Below are positions 24,550 to 36,700 of a DNA stretch of 64,000 bases, piece after piece (positions within the stretch are counted from its first letter, which is position 1; the number at the start of each line of letters is the position of its first letter). Made by a program: the position numbers and the translations under genes. Below the pieces are notes generated by a model that was not told the origin of the DNA, made no database searches, and saw nothing but the letters and a program-made list of their open reading frames with translations. Source of the DNA: Dioscorea cayenensis subsp. rotundata (taxonomy: Eukaryota > Streptophyta > Magnoliopsida > Dioscoreales > Dioscoreaceae); assembly GCF_009730915.1 (NCBI RefSeq), contig NC_052479.1:28893610-28957609 (forward strand), in the 5' to 3' direction.

Positions 24550-27500
24550 TTATGGTTTCTGAGCAGTGAACATGATGAAAGCTCTTTGAATTTTGCTTGT
24601 ATAGCTCACAAGTCCACAGGTTTTGCACAAGTCTTCTATCTCTTTCGCCGTGAAATACGAATAACTGTTGGTAACTTGCCCAAAGATCTGCAGAAATAAC
24701 ACAGATATAATGATCAAATATAAAGTTATTCTGTGTAGGTTTCGGCGATGTTGTGAATCAGAGCTTACTTGTCTTAATGGCCTCAATGTCGCAGAAGCAA
24801 AAGGACTGTTTACCGGCGTTGATAAGAAGGTAGTCCCTACAAAGACACCGCCGCTTCGAAGAACTCGGCTTATTTCGGCAACCTGATAATTATGGAACTC
24901 AATGCATGATCGACAAAAGTATACTGAAGAGTTATCTTTATAAATGTTCAAAGTTTCAGGCTGGTAAAACAAGGCATAATGCATATATTGGCTGTTAGCA
25001 TCTCCCGAACATTGAATCAGGAAAAAGATAGGCATAAAGATATTCAACAAGCTCGAAAGGTACATAATAGCATCAATGATATTTTGCAGTTGGAATATCA
25101 TATAAAAGCCGGGCACAATAAGAACTTGAAAAACTATCAGCACAGCTTCATGGATGAAAGATAAACTAGAGTTAAGCAGTCTGACAGAGTGGTTTGCAAG
25201 CATGGAACTGAGGTTGTTTTCCAAGAGCTAAAATACTTAAACTCACTGCATTGGAAGGAGAAGGCCAACAGTGCAGTGCAGCTCCCGCATGGACTGCGTC
25301 GACTGATCCTGACGCAAATGGTAGCCTTGATACATCAGCCCGGACAAGAGCAAAATTTCTACAAATTACCAAATAAACTAATTAGGCATGTTAGATTAAA
25401 ACTCTTGTTGCAAATAAAAAGTTATATATTATCTGACAACAAAATGCGTAGCCAACTAGTGATAAACTCTAAAAATCAGTTTACGCAGAACACATCTAAA
25501 GCCTAAATTAATCAAAGTAAAACTTTACCTGGCAAGTCTAGAATGACATTATTGTCTTACACCTATCTTGTAACACCAAGGTCTAAAAACAAAATGACTT
25601 ACGCTGCCAGAATACTTTCATCATTTTTAATGAACTCGTAGCATTGGCGAAGCATGTTCTCAGAAAAATCCAATGCGATAACTGAAGAGTAGGTTCCGGA
25701 TTTTGCAAACTTTCTTGAAAACAAGCCACTCCCGCAGCTCACGTCCACAAGCAAACCACCTGCCACAGGCTTGAAAAACTCCTGAGCCATATTAAACTGC
25801 AAAAATAAAAAAGAAAAGGAAGACCGTATCAACAAATTGAAAAACTAAGGCAGAATTCATACATAAGAGTCCACGCTAAAATATTTTATATGTTGTATGT
25901 AATTCAAAGATTTATAAAATGTTTGTCCAAGTGAGGCACCTCTTCATCAGGACCTGGGAAGCCACTTCGATCAAAATTTTGGCGCCATCCTCTTTCATAT
26001 AGAAAGGAAACAAGAGGGCTCCTGAAATAAATAAGGAAGCACAAAAAGAATTAAAATGGTGAGAAAAGGCTAACTTAAACTTGGAAAACATTATTTATCC
26101 TCCCAATTAAAACTAATATATTTGTCACTAACTAAAAATGGTTCAACATAGTTTTAATTGAGAAATAGGATAGTATCCATCTATAAGACAGCTCCATAGT
26201 ATGAAAAAAGTCTAACTAATCAAAATCATTATCATGGGAACAAAGGCGAAACAATTAGAAAAAGGAATAATAAAATTTTTAATAGATTCTATTGGATCAA
26301 TATAAACGGTAATAGAAATGGATCTTTCACAATATTCTGCAAGTTGCATGCAAAATAAAAATTAACAGATAAGGAAGCACTAAGTTTGCAAACCTGAATA
26401 GCTCAGTCCTGGCAGGCTTGAATTCATTATACTCTTTTGTTCCTGAAGTAACAGTGAGATCCAAGTACATATCTTTGCTGGAGAATGTCTTGTTGCATAT
26501 CTCACACTTAAATCCAGACCTATAGATAGCTGGCCTGTAGCAAATTTTCGTTTATTTCTATAAGCGCATATCAAATTCCAAACAGCAATAGCAGTGAGGC
26601 TCGTACTTACAGGTTTAGGCCTGAAGGCCCTTTTCTTGTTAATGGTTCATAACAGATTGGGCATGAAAGAAAGTCAAATACAGAAGATTTGTTGCTCTGA
26701 ACTTGAGTCTCCTGAAGAACAGCCTGTGCAAATCATAAACAAAATTTCATATAAATTTGCAACTATAATACATACAACAATCTTCCAACCCTGATCTATT
26801 AGTATTGTAATGGAATTCACAGAGGTATCTACCACATAACACACATATAATACAAGAGAATTATTCTTTTACAATAACCAACCCTGAGATGAGAAAGAAT
26901 TTAAACACATGTCAAAAGCACCATGTCAAGCATTGCCATGTTTTCATCTTCCAAAGCAAATAGCTCAGTCCTCCAAAATACATAATAGATAAGGCAATTA
27001 GAACCAGATATCAATTGAACACTTTAATTCATCACAGTTACTAAGAACAGCACATTCACACACATGCGTGCTGCGTGCATGCACTCGTGCAAACACACAC
27101 AACAAACCAATTCATACATCGATGAATCTCCACTCTAAAAGACTTACTCAATGGCAATACAACAAGTAGAAGAGAAGGTATATTGTAGCGGGGGACCCAC
27201 AACCCCAAAAAAACAGGCATGATAGGGTGGGGTTGCCCCCACATATATGTACATGGACTCCCCTCAATTAGGCGATGTGGGACTAAACCGAACTTGCAAC
27301 ATATATGCAAATATTGACTAAATGAGAAAGAATTTAACCAAAATTAACAAAATACCGAACCAGACATCACTGAGTGTTCATTTTCAAATCAAATAGCCCA
27401 ATCCTCCAAAATAGTTAAAAAAATAACACCATTAGAACCAAATACAAATCAAACATCCTAGTTCGTCATCAAGATAATACCAATCAAACAATTAACGAGA

Positions 27501-28331
27501 ACAATACATTCAAACACAACACACACATACACACAAAGTAACTAATCAATCGATGCATTGATGAATCTCTACTGCAAAATACTTAATTATTTACTCAATG
27601 GCAATACAAAAAAACTAGAAGAAGAGGAGATATATACATAAGAAAGAATTTAACAAAAATGACAAAACACCATGCTAGACGTGCCAAGCTTTCTTCTTTC
27701 TAAGCAAATAGCTCAGTCCTCCAAAATACATAAACAGATAACACAATAAGAACCAGCCACAAAACACACACACACTCACACAAAAACCAATAAATCAAAA
27801 TTAACCAAACATAAGCAGCAGAAGAAGAGAGAATTTCAGTTATTACATGAGTATATTGGGCAAAATTTAGCCAAATGAGAGAAAATTTATCCCAAAATAT
27901 AAAAATACAAGCCAGACATCCCAAGATTTCATCTTTCCAAGAAAATAGCTCAGCCCTCCAAAGTCCATAGAAAAATTAATACAATTGGAACCAACTACTG
28001 ATCAAACACCCTAATCAATCATCAATACAATACCAAATATAAAATTAATAAGAAAAACGCATTATAAAAACACCAATCAATCAATCCTCTGATCAAATTC
28101 TACTCCGAAAACACCAAATCATTCACTAAATTTAAAGAAAAAAAGAAGAAGAAGAAAAAAAGTTCTTACAGGCTCAGCGGCAACGACTGAAGAACTAGCA
28201 CGGAATCTAAGAAAGGGATGGAGATTGCGGGGAGGAGGGCGGGCGTAGAAGCGTCTGAAAGACAGTGATGGCGAAGGGAAACGAGGGTGGAGAGTGAGAG
28301 GGATCGAAGAAGCCATTGATCGAGCTTCCAT
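24550..28331 (-). CDS. Plastid S-adenosylmethionine-dependent methyltransferase, At1g78140/At2g41040 type, eight exons
   Basis: Homologs are found in plastids/plastoglobules, and the substrate is unknown. Minus-strand exons: 28331-28170, 26723-26611, 26534-26394, 26021-25940, 25796-25603, 25358-25247, 24882-24769, 24687-24550. All are GT-AG and in phase, giving 351 residues, close to the family length as I recall it. Residues 1 to about 50 are Ser/Arg-rich and lack acidic residues after the start, like a transit peptide. CPICYEPL (about 72-79) and CEICNKTF (about 100-107) make a CxxC/CxxC zinc ribbon. The methyltransferase fold follows: motif I GGLLVDVSCGSG (about 180-191), VIALDFSENML, then VRADVSRLPFASGSVDAVHA, ALHCWPSPSNAVAEISRVLR, and GGVFVGTTFL. 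Start taken at the first ATG of MEARSMASS; the internal Met at codon 6 is possible. The gene is intact and divergent from the SET gene. Confidence 0.92.
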
Positions 28332-28556
28332 GGCTGTTGTTGCTCCACTCTTGCACTTGAGAAGCTCTTCATTTTTGGTACGTGTGTGTTTTTTTGCCCA
28401 CGCGTATCAATTTGGATTGTGCCTTTTTATTTATTTATTTTATTTTATAAATTTGTGGGTTTTTTTTATTTTTTTTATTTTTTAACTTTCTTATTTTTTT
28501 TTATGAAATCTATTTTTATTTTTTTTATTAAAATCATTTAAACATGAGCATACAGT

Positions 28557-28621
28557 AGCTGCTGAATATTATCATAAATATATATATATATATATTATAT
28601 TTATGATAATATTCAGCAGCT
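28557..28621. repeat. Perfect foldback repeat upstream of the methyltransferase gene
   Basis: Two 24-bp arms, beginning AGCTGCTGAATATTATC and ending GATAATATTCAGCAGCT, are exact inverse complements separated by 17 bp of TA-rich loop. It lies about 225 bp upstream of the methyltransferase ATG. Probably a tiny foldback MITE; no gene content. Confidence 0.9.
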
Positions 28622-29830
28622 ATTTATTTATTATAATATAATATTTTTGTAATATTTTATTTTATAATTCGGGTAAATATTGAGTGTAAATGATTTTTTA
28701 AGTGACTTTTGTTTACATTGTATATAAATATTAGTTTTTTTTTTTCTAATGCAACAAGTACCTGTACAATTATACGCACTTAGAGAATTGAATATCAATG
28801 TGTAGGTTTGAGTTGTAAACTCACACTCATAATTAGAGACACATTATCAGTGGGTTTCAAAACATAGACAATAAAGTCTTACATCAATGTTTTTTACAAT
28901 ATAGTCAATATTATCAGACTAAAAACTCGTTGGTAGAACAAAAATATTTATATTTATATTTTTTTTAAATGAATAAATTATTTAAAATATTTAGATATTT
29001 TACAACGACTCGCACTTTAATTATATTTTGTTATGTTGGAGAAGTTTTTTGTTTTGGTAAAAAAAGGAAATAGAACAATTACAATAATATATATATATAT
29101 ATTTTTTAAATGAGGTTGCATTAAAAATTAGGCAATTGCAATATTTTGAAAATCAAGTGATGTTATGTAAATATATTGATTGAAAAGAATCAAATTCATT
29201 TTAAAATTTTATGCCTTTTTTTGATTATTATGTTTTTCTCACTTTTGAGTAGTTAATTTACTTAATTTCTTCGTGCCAAAATTTTCACCAAAATTTAAGT
29301 TGATATGGCCACTTATTTAATAAGATAAATAACATAAATAATTTTTTTTATATATTTTAATATCTCAGTTTTAAAAAATTATAATTTCATCCTTTACTTT
29401 TTGTTTTTGTTATAATTTAATCATCTAAATATACATCTTAGTTGAAACAGGGTCACATGGCAAATTTCCTTTAATCACATAGAGCTCTCAAAAAAGTCAG
29501 GGACATGCACACGAGTATAGTTAATATGTCAATATATATTATTTTTATTTTGTATAGGTTTTGAGAACGATTTCAAGTTTTTTTTGAAATAAATATCTAA
29601 TGTAAAAAACACATTCCAAAAGACTGTTGAGGTGTAAAACTTACTAAACTCGAGGGTTAAGTTTGTTAAGCATTTAAAAATCATTTCTCTCACCTTAAAA
29701 ATAAAAAAATAAAAAAATGCGGACTGTTCTGTACCCACCCGAGCCCATCTAAAAAAAACTACCCAAAATTCAGGCATTATTGAGCCAATCAAACAAAGAC
29801 AGCAAACTCCCATCCCAAACCGGGACCCAC
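28622..29830. other. AT-rich intergenic DNA
   Basis: Low-complexity AT-rich DNA between the divergent methyltransferase and SET genes. The short frames here carry no recognisable protein sequence. Confidence 0.55.
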
Positions 29831-30560
29831 CTCCAAATCCTTGTAAGAAAAATTACTTGGACGGCTGAGATCAATCCACCTGTCTTCTCACGTGCCGACA
29901 TCATCATCACGTGCCTCATCTTGAACCACTCCACGCAGACACCGTGTCCCGCTTCCACCCAAACCAACCTCTCAAAAACCCCATCACCACCCTTCATCCA
30001 CATCATCACCCCATCACGAAGCAATCGTACGGTTAAAACTCTCCAATCCAGAGAACTAAAGTAGCAGGGGTAGTTTAGTCATCGAGTGACATGATTTCTC
30101 TCTCACCCCACCCTTCATCCATATCATCACCCCATCTCGATGTAATCGTACGGCAAAAAAGAATCCACCCTTTTTGGGAATAAAATTTCCAAGGGTAATT
30201 TAGTCATCGAATGCCATAACCTGTCCTTCACCCCGCCGTTCATCGACACAAACACCGAATCTCGAGGCAATCGTACGGTTTAAACTCTCTGATCCAGAGA
30301 GCGAAGGTGGCAGGGGTAGTTTAGTCATCGAGTGTCATAATTCCTCTCTCACCCCACCCTTCATCCATATCACCACCCCATCTCGATGCAATCGTACGGT
30401 GAAAAGAATCTGCTCTTTTTGGGAATGAAATTTCCAAGGGTAGTTTAGTCATCGAGAGCCATGATCTGTCCTTCACACCGCCGTTCATCAACATGAAGTT
30501 CGAATCTCGAGGAAATCGTACGGTGAGAAAAATTCCCTTTGGAAAAGAAGCAAAGGGGGT
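29830..30560 (+). promoter_or_regulatory. GC-richer promoter region of the SET gene with a tandem array and G-boxes
   Basis: Two CACGTG G-boxes occur at 29889-29894 and 29908-29913. From about 30000 to 30560 there are five copies of a unit of 121-125 bp; the word AATCGTACGG starts at 30023, 30144, 30269, 30390 and 30514. Units alternate between two versions: one with AAACTCTC and CCAGAGA, the other with AAAAGAATC and TTTTTGGGAAT. This gives a higher-order period of about 245 bp. The array ends about 150 bp before the chosen start codon, so the core promoter and leader probably lie within or just after it. Confidence 0.7.
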
Positions 30561-30714
30561 CAGTTTGGTCATTGGGTGCCATGATTTCTCTTTCACTGTT
30601 GCTCCCTCGCTGAAAGCCTGCAAACGCTCAGACCTCTCTCAGAGCACGAGAGCGAGAGAGCGAGAGAGATGGAGATGTTGCCATCCATGGAGGACTAGTT
30701 TGATCGGATTGGAG

Positions 30715-33700
30715 ATGGAGGGTGGGTGGCAATCCAAGCTCCCATCTACTTGGCCTCCCTCGCCACCGGGAACTGTGCCGTTGACGCCTCCTCCACCGCC
30801 GATCGTCTCCGGATCCGCTAGTCAGGTATCGTTTCTATTTCTTTTCTCTATGGTCTTTGAATTGTTGTTTTTTGTTTTGCCTTTTGATTTTGGTTTTTCT
30901 AGGGCGAGGATGTTATCTTGTGATGTTTTTGGGAAGTAACTGGAATGCGGGTGTTCTTGATCGATGATTTTTTTCTTTTTTTAGGGTTTGGTTGTTGCTT
31001 CGTTGTTCTCTCTTGTTTGTTTTGGTTCTGCGCTTGTGGTTGTGATGTTGTGCTATTTTGGGATGTGATTATAGTGTTGGTGTTCTTTGATTGTTTTGTG
31101 GATGTGTGATGGTTTTTTTTTAGGTTTAGTTGTTAGTCATATTTTGGAATGTGAGTATGTGTTGATTTGTTGGGGGCTAAAAAAAGAGGTCGTTATGTTA
31201 TGTATTGAATGCGTTCAGATGCTTTTAAGAAGATTGGTAGCATTGCTGGGAATTATAAGGTCTTGGCTTGCAATTATTTACATTGTGTAGCTGAAAGTGC
31301 TTTCGGTTGGGTGGCATTCTTATTCATTGTATTAAAAGTTGTTTAAATGTGTTATGTGTGTAGCAAAGACTAATTTGTGACAAAGAATGGTAGAAGCATT
31401 AGCCCCACTAGGTACTTGGCACTTTCCTAGTGGTGTTGTTAGCTTGATTTGATGGAGCAGAATCCATAATATAAAGTTGAGTTGTAACTGCTTAGACGTC
31501 ACCAAGGAAGTGACTGCAATGCACAAATTAAATGGAGTTGTTGTTTGTATGGTCCACAAAAGAATCAAATTTGAGAAGTGATTATGAGCGTTCATACAAT
31601 TCCATCTGAATCTAATTGTATTCTGTTTTAAGAATTTTGTCTGAGCATGTTTTCTCTGCCTTTGTATTGTTTTAACTCTCACAACAAGTTTGATTATGTT
31701 GTTCATGAGGACATGAGGCTTTTCTTTATCATCAGCCTGCTCTGCATCCTTTTACTCAGCCACCCATAATTCTTGGAGAAACTGATCGAGCTATTCTTCA
31801 GGAACCATTTGTCTTCAGCAATTTGAACTTGAGTTCCAGCTGGTCAGGCCAGGCAGAAGTGAGCAATCCGATACTAGCTCTTTTGTCAGGGGATTCGCGT
31901 CAACTCAGTAGCACTCTTCTACAATTTCCAAATTCAGCTTCTGTGGCCACTAAGCTTTCTACTCACAGCAGTGATGTTATAATTAGCAGTGCCGGTGGTG
32001 TCATACCAATTTCAGGTTTGGCATCTTCATCTGACAATCATGGAAATGACCCTATGGGTAACAGAGAACTTCCATTTGCCACCTCTAAGTCAAAGTTGAC
32101 GTCCCGAACTCCTATTTCACCAAACAATCTTCAGTTATATGGTTCTTGCCACCATACTTCGGATTCATCTAAAATAGTTCATCAAGCATTTCAAGGCAAC
32201 AATAATGGGATGGCACTGTCATCTACTGGGCATGAGTGGCGTAATTTAAGTATGCCTACAAATGCCATGTATCATCAGTCCATGAATCATGGGATAGTTC
32301 CAAAGTCCACGTTAAAAGTCAAGTCCGCGATCTCTAATCAAGCATCTGCGTTATGTGGTGGTCATCTTCATGCCTTTTGCTTGAACACAGGCTAGTCAAC
32401 TTCTTTTACTCATTATGCAGTTCATGTTATTCTGCTGTTATTTGTTAGAATTGTTACTGATGTTTGTTTAGTCTGTCACAGTGGGACAGCTTTTTTTGAG
32501 TGATACGGGGCTTCTGGGAGTTCTTTGTTTGTGCCATAGTTTGCCTATGTCTGTGGCGAAGTTTTGCGAGGTAGATCAATAGAACATCATCAAAGCATAT
32601 TACGTTTGTGTTTTAGTTAGCTAATCTTTAACCACCACCCCCTTCTTTCTCCCCCTGTGTTTATCTTTATGCCCTGGCATTTACATATAGCGGGATGTGT
32701 TCTGAAGATCATTATTTGCAGCATTCTGGGTCATCTTCAGTTTATCCTGGTGATGCTGTCCATTTGGAGAATGGTCTAACTGTTGCTCAGTGGTTTCATC
32801 TTAGTTTTGGAGTAAGTGCTCTTTTCATTGGTTTTAACTTATAATTTTTTGGACTTCATGTCTTAAAGAATCTCATCATTCCATTGGAGGACTTGAGCTT
32901 CATTTTTGTAGTCATTGCTATTGGATTTGCTTCCAGAAATTGGTTTAAATCATTGTTCCTTTTATTTTATGAAACTTGCGATGTGACATTCTGATTAATT
33001 GGCAATTCTGTGAACAGAAGATAACCAATGTGTAGTATTGTTGAACTTGAGGACCTATTTGTAGTAATTCTTACCATTTATAACAATATGTAGGACGGTA
33101 AAAGAAAAATAAGGAGATAATCTCTAGATTAGTGTGGAGATTCAAAGAAAACGAAAGGGGAGGCTGGACATACTAAGATGACCTTACATAAGTTATAGAG
33201 TACAGTGTAATTCCTGTTGACTGACTGATTAGATCAGGTCAGCTTGGAACTAGACCAATTTTTATCAACTATACCAGGCTGGCCTTGAAATTAGTCCCAT
33301 TTTTAGTAACCAGTCTAATCTGACCTTACATATTGTTTTCATATGAATGATATTTCTTCCAGGTTCACGTTGCTACACTCATGTGAAATATTCTGAATAG
33401 TAGGGATGCTGGTATTGCTATCAAATATTTTAGTGAAGTATATGAATTAATGATAATTCAACAATTAAATTAGTATGGTCTGGTAAGTATAGCCTGCAGT
33501 TAGATGTCAGAGTAATGAGCTGTAGGAATGACTGTTGTCAGCTTTTTTATTTAATAAAAAAAGATGAGACTTTAGAAGAGTTTGGCTGTCAATGCAGATC
33601 CAACATTAGTTAGTGATGTATCTGTCAATTGAGAAGAAACGGCAACTTCGTTATTCAGTTGTTTAGCATAATTCACCCATGTGATTCCCCTTATAACATG

Positions 33701-36700
33701 CAGATATATATAGGAAATTCACAGTACAGTATTTTCCCCCTTTTCTCAAGAACTGTTTTATACAATGTATACTTAAGTAGTTAACAAATATTTTAGACAT
33801 GAAAAAAAGAATGAGTTTATGTTGTGAACATTTGCAATATTGCATGATACATTTGATCGGAAAGTGAAGGGAGAATATTCTTGAATAGTATAAATGTTAA
33901 TGATGTCGTAAGTGATGATAATGGTAATTGGTAGCATGTCCAGATAATGAGGGCATTGTAGCTATTCTTGTGGAGATCACTTTCTTTCTTTGTTGTACTA
34001 GTCTTCACATGTCACCTGCTAGTGCAATGGCGTGGTAGTATTAAGAAGTTGATTTTAAATCATGCAATATTTCTTTGAAGTCATGTCTGTAACTCTTAGC
34101 AGCAAAATGCTATGGTAGCATAGCAAAGTTGATTCTGAATATGACTGTTAGGACTTCATGAAAATATTTTTTGACATCATTGTCGGCTTGGACTGATGTT
34201 TCTCCTTGTGAGAATTAGGTTTTCTCATAATAACCCAAGTACTTCAGCTTCCATTTTGTGTTACACACTGTTTCTATGTGCTAAATGATCTGAAGTATAT
34301 GAGAGTCTGGGAGAGAATTAGTTATTTTTTATGTTTGAATAGCTCATGTTTGGTGGTGGTGTTGTTAACAAGTCGATCCTGTGAGGTTGCACACATGTAC
34401 TGGTTAAAATGATTACAATTTGAATATGGCTAATACACATTAAGCAAAATATTAGAAATTTATCAATGGAAAGAGGGCTGTTTGTGGCTACTTGTTTATA
34501 AATCTTATGTTGCTACATTTAAGAACATACAATAAATAGAATTTTCTGGCCCGACTTACTAGAAACTTAGCATGCTTGGGGAATTTGTGAATCCTATAAG
34601 TAGCAGTACCACTATGAGAAGTCTAATTTTAGTATTCCTTTATTACTTGGACTTTTGAAGGTACGGTGTGTGATGTTTGACTGATGGTTTAGATTAGGAT
34701 TCCAGATAATGATAATGGATGGGATTGGCCGGATGGTTTTTCACCAAAAAGTGGCCCTGCTGCATCAAAAGCCAATAATTTCCCTTTGTTGCTGAAGAAT
34801 CTTGGGACATCTCCATCTGAATCATTTTGTGGCTTTAAGAGATATGGAGAACAATGGAATAACTTTGTACATCCAAGCCACTCTTCTACAGGAGCACCGG
34901 AGCAGATTACCCATGATAGATCTCTGAGTACGATTGTGAATAATGATTATCTGGGGAATGCCTCTGCTAGCACCAGTTTATACTCAAAGAACTTCTCTGG
35001 TTCAGCACAATGTTCCACATCTGCTGCAGCTAAAAGTCAAGTGGTGCACGCAGTTAAGGAAGCTCCTGTCTGGATACATCGTTCAGCTTCAGTTTTAGCT
35101 CTTCATAAGCGGGAGCAAAGTGCTGGGCATCAATTTGTTGTGGACAATGCCGGCACAGGTATGTGTGGAACATCAGTTTCTCACCCGTCTTTAGGCTTAA
35201 AGAAATCTTCCCCAGCCAAAGAGTGTGAGGTAGACAAGGGCAAATATTTGAGTGAAACATTCTGGGATTATAGGAATGGTGTTTCTTCAAACATTGAGTT
35301 GAGGCTTGGGCAGCCATCTCAACATAACCAAACTTTTGTTGGGCCAATTTCATCGTCTGTGCATCCTAGCCAAACTGAGGTACCGAGCAATTCTCACAAG
35401 GCCTGCTTACCTCAACCATTAATGTGCTCAAGTAAGCTAGCTGGTGAGTCACAATTTGCATTCTCAGCAAGCTCATCTCAACCTTGAATTTGTCATACCT
35501 TTTGCACTCCTTTTACTTTGAGGTTATATTCATTGGTGATCTTTTTTGGATGCAGCTGAATGTGCCCCTGAAATAAATAAAATCAGGCCATTATGGAGCT
35601 ATTCATCAGAAAGATCAGCTCCAAATTGCAGATTGTTGCAAAATGCAATTGGAAAAGAAGTGACTACTGATAATTCAGAGACTGATCTCATGGATAATTC
35701 AGCTAAAAATTCGGCTATATCTTTGTTTCTTTCCCACCTTAATTATACTGAAGGGAATAACACGTCTAATATTGTTGATGAATGTGAAAACTATATGAGT
35801 TCAACACTTGATGATTATTCCCTCACAGCTAGAAGCAACCTCACAGAGTTTATCAAAAATGATAATGATGTAACTGAAGGGAAATCTTGTATAAATGCAG
35901 CATACCCTATCAATCGTTGTGAAAAAAGGAAGGACCAGAGTGTTGATGTCCATGGTTGGAATAATATATTGGGACACAACTCTGTGGTTGATGATAAGCT
36001 GGAAATTGACAATGGTGGTATCAGTGAGCTTGGTAATCATAGGTGTTATTGCATAGGTGATTCATTATCTTATTTGTATCCTCATCAGCAACCTGGTGTA
36101 CTGAATGTTGCTTCTAATGCGGGGAGCGCCAAGCATTGTGGGAAATTTCCATTGGGTGAAGTCACGGGCCATCATAAGCACCTTAATTATAAATCCACAA
36201 ATGCAGTTCATGTAGCCACTCATTCTGGTCCTCTTGACTTGCAAATACCAAGCAATATCCCTGGAACAAACTCATGTTTTTCTGGGACGCAATCCTCTCT
36301 GACAAGCAAGCAGCGTGCTGATAATGCCCATCATTCTGTGGATGAAAACTTAATCCTCCTGGCTTTGAGGCATGAGGCTGATTTTTCTAAGTTGGAGTTA
36401 TCTAATAATTCCACTGAAACTAGCAATCTGCATGCAAGATCCTGCTGTCTTTCAGCCATGGCATTACTTAGAAATGGAAATAAAGATGCTACAGCCACAT
36501 CTGATGAATTAAGGCAAATGCCTTGTTGTAGCATGCAACAGGGTGCATTCAACCATTTTAGAGCTGTTCATTCATGCTCTAATAGTTATTGTGGTGCTGG
36601 TTATAACATCATAACTGGGAAGCCTGGTGTTGCAGGTGGATTTCTCCTTTCATGACATATCTAATGCATGCCCATACAAATTACAGTTATAAAGTTTCAC

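Noticed and set aside
27056..27310. 84-codon minus-strand frame in intron 1 of the methyltransferase gene
   Set aside because: Lies in an intron with no recognised protein similarity; composition looks like chance.
35054..35353. Minus-strand open frames inside the SET gene exons (also near 36040, 38241 and 39051)
   Set aside because: They are antisense shadows of well-supported exons and show no family resemblance.
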